Assembly: GCA_045125095.1 (NCBI GenBank)
Contig: JBGVMW010000086.1
Span: 1 to 42,624, forward strand
Direction: 5' to 3'
From: JBGVMW01 sp045125095
Lineage (GTDB): Bacteria; Bacillota; Clostridia; Lachnospirales; Lachnospiraceae
Length of the DNA: 42,624 nt
This document shows positions 39,706-42,624 of this stretch, one piece after another. The notes beneath the pieces were generated by a model. That model ran no database searches and was not told the origin of the DNA. It worked only from the letters and a program-made list of their open reading frames with translations. Position numbers and translations under genes: made by a program. Each line of letters begins with the position of its first letter. Within the stretch, counting starts at the first letter, position 1.

Positions 39706-41913
39706 ATGAGCAATATATATGATACATTAAATGATAAACAGCGGGAAGCCGTGTTTCAAACAGAAGGCCCTGTGTTGATACTGGCTGGCGCAGGCTCTGG
39801 TAAGACCAGAGTGCTGACACACCGAATCGCCTATCTGATTGAAGAAGCAGGTGTAAATCCATGGAATATTATGGCGATTACATTTACCAATAAGGCGGCT
39901 TCCGAAATGCGGGAACGAGTGGATAAAATCGTAGATTTTGGTTCAGAATCTATCTGGGTCAGTACATTCCATTCTACCTGTGTTCGAATCCTAAGACGGT
40001 ATATTGACCGCATTGGGTTTGGTACAAATTTTTCTATTTATGATACCGAAGACCAGAAATCGGTGATGAAAGATGTTTGCAGAAGATTGCAGATTGACAC
40101 AAAGATTTACAAGGAAAAAGTGCTGTTAGCACAGATTTCGAAAGCAAAGGATGAGATGATAACGCCGGATGAATTTGAACTCAATGCAGCCGGTGACTTT
40201 GCAAAGAAAAAAATTGCTATGGTGTATAGAGAATACCAGAAACAGCTTAAGAGCAATAATGCGTTGGATTTTGATGATTTGTTAATGAAAACAGTGGAGT
40301 TATTCCGTCTGTGTCCTGACGTATTAGAGTCATACCAGAATCGTTTTCGCTATATTATGGTGGATGAGTATCAGGATACCAATTCCGTGCAGTTTGCATT
40401 TATCCGCCTTCTGGCTGATAAATACAGGAATCTTTGCGTGGTTGGTGATGATGACCAGTCCATATACAAATTCCGTGGAGCTAATATTAGAAATATTTTA
40501 GACTTTGAAAAGGTGTTTGAGGAGGCTACGGTAATTAAGCTTGAGCAGAATTACCGCTCCAGCCAGAATATTCTGGATGCTGCAAATGGCGTTATCCATA
40601 ACAATCATGGAAGAAAAGAAAAATCTCTCTGGACAGAGCAGGAAGCGGGAGAATCCATAGGTTTTGAGCAATTTGACACTGCTTTTGAGGAAGCGGAATA
40701 TATTGTAGGAGACATTCGTCACAGAGTGGATATGGGAGAGGGCGGTTATAACCAATTTGCCATTCTATACCGTACCAATGCCCAGTCTCGTTTATTTGAA
40801 GAAAAATTTGTCACTGCGAACATTCCCTATAAGATTGTGGGCGGTGTGAATTTCTATGCCCGTAAAGAAATCAAAGACGTGTTAGCTTACTTAAAGACAA
40901 TTGATAATGGCATGGATAATATTGCTGTGAAGCGTATTATTAACATACCAAAACGTGGAATTGGTGCGACTACCATATCAAAGGTGGAGGATTTTTCCGT
41001 TGCCCATGCCATGAGCTTCTATGATGCATTAAAAAATGCGGACCAGATAGAGACGTTGGGCAGAGCAGCAGCAAAGGTAAAGCCATTTGTTACCATGATA
41101 CAGACCTTTCGTTCAAAAGTGGGACTTATGCCACTTGTGAACCTGGTGGAAGAAGTATTGGATGAAACCGGATATCTGGCAGAACTACAGGCAGAGGGAA
41201 CGGAAGAAGCAAAGGCAAGAATTGAAAATATCGATGAATTAATCAGTAAGGTAGCGGCATATGAGAATACCCAAGAGAACCCTTCTTTAAGTGGCTTCTT
41301 AGAAGAGGTGGCGTTGGTTGCTGATATTGACAGCCTGAATGAAAACGCAGATTATGTGGTACTTATGACACTTCACAGTGCGAAAGGGTTGGAATTCCCG
41401 TATGTCTACTTAGCTGGTATGGAGGATGGTATTTTCCCTAGTTACATGACAATCACATCAGATGATCCTTCTGAAATTGAGGAGGAGAGACGTTTGTGTT
41501 ATGTGGGAATCACCAGAGCTATGAAGCGGTTGAATTTGTCCTGTGCCAGAATGCGTATGATACGTGGGGAAACACAATATAATGCTATGAGTCGTTTTAT
41601 AAAAGAGATTCCAAAAGAGTTATTTGCCGTTCAGCCTGCAAAGGAAAAAGTAAGAGAAGTGCCAAAGACGAATTCTTTTTCACAGGCGAAAGCACAATTC
41701 CGTGGCAAATCCATGCTGACCAAGCAATTTACCGTAAAGAAAGCTGAAGGATTGGAGTATGGCATTGGTGACAGGGTTTCTCATGTGAAATTTGGTCAGG
41801 GAACGGTGTTAGACATTACAGAAGGCGGCAGAGATTATGAAGTGCAGGTTGAATTTGATACAGCAGGTATTAAAAAAATGTTTGCTTCCTTTGCTAAATT
41901 GCAAAAATTATAA
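39706..41913 (+). CDS. pcrA: ATP-dependent DNA helicase PcrA/UvrD
   Basis: Superfamily 1A 3'-5' helicase for repair and plasmid or fork processing, 735 residues. Motifs in order: LNDKQREAVFQTEGPVLILA with AGAGSGKTRVLTHR (Walker A), FTNKAASEM, VDEYQDTNSVQ (Walker B), GDDDQSIYKFRGA, NYRSSQNIL, LMTLHSAKGLEFPYV and VGITRAM. The C-terminal ~45 residues (GIGDRVSHVKFGQGTVLDI) form the Tudor-like RNA-polymerase-binding domain of PcrA. It begins 12 bases after the ydjI-like stop and may be co-transcribed. Confidence 0.97.
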   Translation: MSNIYDTLNDKQREAVFQTEGPVLILAGAGSGKTRVLTHRIAYLIEEAGVNPWNIMAITFTNKAASEMRERVDKIVDFGSESIWVSTFHSTCVRILRRYIDRIGFGTNFSIYDTEDQKSVMKDVCRRLQIDTKIYKEKVLLAQISKAKDEMITPDEFELNAAGDFAKKKIAMVYREYQKQLKSNNALDFDDLLMKTVELFRLCPDVLESYQNRFRYIMVDEYQDTNSVQFAFIRLLADKYRNLCVVGDDDQSIYKFRGANIRNILDFEKVFEEATVIKLEQNYRSSQNILDAANGVIHNNHGRKEKSLWTEQEAGESIGFEQFDTAFEEAEYIVGDIRHRVDMGEGGYNQFAILYRTNAQSRLFEEKFVTANIPYKIVGGVNFYARKEIKDVLAYLKTIDNGMDNIAVKRIINIPKRGIGATTISKVEDFSVAHAMSFYDALKNADQIETLGRAAAKVKPFVTMIQTFRSKVGLMPLVNLVEEVLDETGYLAELQAEGTEEAKARIENIDELISKVAAYENTQENPSLSGFLEEVALVADIDSLNENADYVVLMTLHSAKGLEFPYVYLAGMEDGIFPSYMTITSDDPSEIEEERRLCYVGITRAMKRLNLSCARMRMIRGETQYNAMSRFIKEIPKELFAVQPAKEKVREVPKTNSFSQAKAQFRGKSMLTKQFTVKKAEGLEYGIGDRVSHVKFGQGTVLDITEGGRDYEVQVEFDTAGIKKMFASFAKLQKL

Positions 41914-41958
41914 TTCCCATCTTTTGTTTAAAAAATTGTGGTAAATGTGTTCCAAATG

Positions 41959-41967
41959 TGGTACACT
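41959..41967 (+). promoter_or_regulatory. Extended -10 promoter of small acidic membrane protein gene
   Basis: TGGTACACT is an extended -10 box (TGnTAnnnT), 91 bases before the start codon. A TTGTGG lies 20 bases upstream, too far for a normal -35 spacing, as is acceptable for extended -10 promoters. Confidence 0.5.
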
Positions 41968-42057
41968 AGAAGTATGAAATTGAAAGATTCTCATATACTA
42001 AATAATATTCGTAAAATAAGGCAAAAGCCTAAAAATAAAGAGAGGAGTGTGAGGTGC

Positions 42058-42357
42058 ATGAGTAAATTAGAAGAATTAATTGAAAGCGCAAGAATCAACG
42101 AATTAATCAATAAGAAGGAAGAAGAGAAGCCGAAGAAGACTATCCTTTGGATTTTAGCCGTAATCGGTGCAGTAGCAGCAGTAGCAGCGATTGCCTATGC
42201 AGTATATCGCTTCTTTACACCGGATTATTTAGAAGATTTTGAAGATGATTTTGATGACGATTTCGATGATGATTTCTTCGATGATGAGGATGAGGATATC
42301 ATAGTAAAAGCTCCAGAAGCTGCTATGGATTCTGATGATTCCGATGATGCTGAGTAA
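42058..42357 (+). CDS. Small single-pass membrane protein with acidic tail
   Basis: I do not recognise a named family. The 99-residue protein has a charged N-terminus (MSKLEELIESARINELINKK, then EEEKPKK), one hydrophobic helix (about 30-52; ILWILAVIGAVAAVAAIAYA) and an extremely acidic tail with repeated DDFDDDF units and a DDSDDAE end. The frame is open from 41938, but the ATG at 42058 follows GAGAGGAGTGTGAGGTGC. Similar small proteins occur next to pcrA in related clostridia as far as I recall. The acidic tail may bind cations or basic partners; this is conjecture. Confidence 0.75.
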   Translation: MSKLEELIESARINELINKKEEEKPKKTILWILAVIGAVAAVAAIAYAVYRFFTPDYLEDFEDDFDDDFDDDFFDDEDEDIIVKAPEAAMDSDDSDDAE

Positions 42358-42367
42358 AAAAGTTTAA

Positions 42368-42397
42368 GAGAGGCTGTCATGTGACAGCCTCTTTTTT
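42368..42397 (+). terminator. Terminator after acidic membrane protein gene
   Basis: AGAGGCTGTCA and TGACAGCCTCT form a perfect 11-bp stem with a TG loop, followed by TTTTTT. Confidence 0.93.
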
Positions 42398-42398
42398 C

Positions 42399-42459
42399 AA
42401 GCAATGTAATAGGTAATTGCGAAACGCCAACAAGCTAGCAAATACCTAAAGCAATGTAA
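42399..42459 (+). repeat. 39-bp mini-derivative of the palindromic element flanked by direct repeats
   Basis: TAGGTAATTGCGAAACGCCA at 42410 begins a 39-base unit ending CTAGCAAATACCTA (42448), with short inverted ends. It matches the outer arm of the 247-bp element with the inside deleted. It is flanked by AAGCAATGTAA at 42399-42409 and 42449-42459. A larger copy begins right after the second repeat. Confidence 0.7.
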
Positions 42460-42624
42460 TAGGCATTTGCGAAAGTGAAAGCCAGCCGCAAATTGTCAGA
42501 ATTGTTTGTGCAAATAGCTGCTTACTACATAGTCTATATTTGACGCGCTCTCGCTCCCTTCAAACGTAGCGGACACTAAGGCTGCAAAATACACAGCCCA
42601 AGTGCCGACGTTTTCAGAGGGTCA
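42460..42624 (-). repeat. Partial palindromic MITE-like element (cut by window end)
   Basis: Begins TAGGCATTTGCGAAAGTGAA and continues through the arm (ATTGTCAGAATTGTTTGTGC, CTACATAGTCTATATTTGAC) and most of the core in reverse orientation to the copies at 1 and 29684. It ends CGACGTTTTCAGAGGGTCA at the window edge. The arm variant resembles the one at 121-162. Confidence 0.85.

Noticed and set aside
42399..42475. Short direct repeats near the window end as a CRISPR array
   Set aside because: Only two repeats of about 11-15 bases, within a known element, with no cas genes and no regular spacers.

Overview
The window is A+T-rich, gene-dense DNA from a low-GC Gram-positive anaerobe, most likely a member of the Lachnospiraceae (Clostridia). 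The evidence is the strong AGGAGG ribosome sites, a T-box leader on metG, an agr-type peptide signalling locus, an AtpE with a sodium-binding signature, a DUF1836 regulator, and a pspA/ydjG/ydjI-like set. The family-level assignment is an inference. All large genes look intact and I see no clear pseudogene. Both window ends lie inside copies of the same palindromic repeat, in opposite orientation, so the window is probably a whole assembly contig that broke at repeats.

Layout. 1-3.8 kb: D-lactate dehydrogenase, a GNAT acetyltransferase, pyruvate kinase and a YwiB-like DUF1934 protein. 3.8-7.0 kb: a complete agr-like quorum-sensing operon in the order regulator, kinase, AgrB, AgrD. Its 48-residue AgrD is predicted to give a serine-lactone (not thiolactone) peptide. 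7.0-11.1 kb: a membrane-anchored basic protein (minus strand), cardiolipin synthase, a lipoprotein resembling trigger factor, and a lone phage-like small gene (minus strand). 11.2-15.5 kb: asnS, a 133-bp miniature repeat element, a methionine T-box leader and metG.

15.5-20.7 kb: an unusual operon of an HprK-like kinase, a lasso-peptide B2-type protease, a YkuE-like phosphoesterase, a one-piece ABC exporter and an acyltransferase-3-like membrane protein. No lasso cyclase or RRE protein is present, and the only precursor candidate is a 28-codon ORF. This is the best candidate here for an undescribed system. 20.8-27.9 kb: a complete F1Fo ATP synthase operon (atpZ, atpI, atpB-E-F-H-A-G-D-C). 28.1-29.6 kb: a chemoreceptor on the minus strand. 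29.7-29.9 kb: a full 247-bp copy of the palindromic element.

30-35.7 kb: murE, priA, def, fmt and a YerC/TrpR-like regulator, a cell-wall, replication-restart and translation-initiation group. 35.7-42.4 kb: a DUF1836 regulator (minus strand), pspA with YdjG-like and YdjI-like partners (membrane stress), pcrA, and a small membrane protein with a very acidic tail.

Two further repeat layers run through the intergenic spaces: a multi-hairpin REP-like family (about 9.2, 10.7, 13.3 and 28.05 kb) and the long-inverted-repeat element (window start, 29.7 kb, window end).
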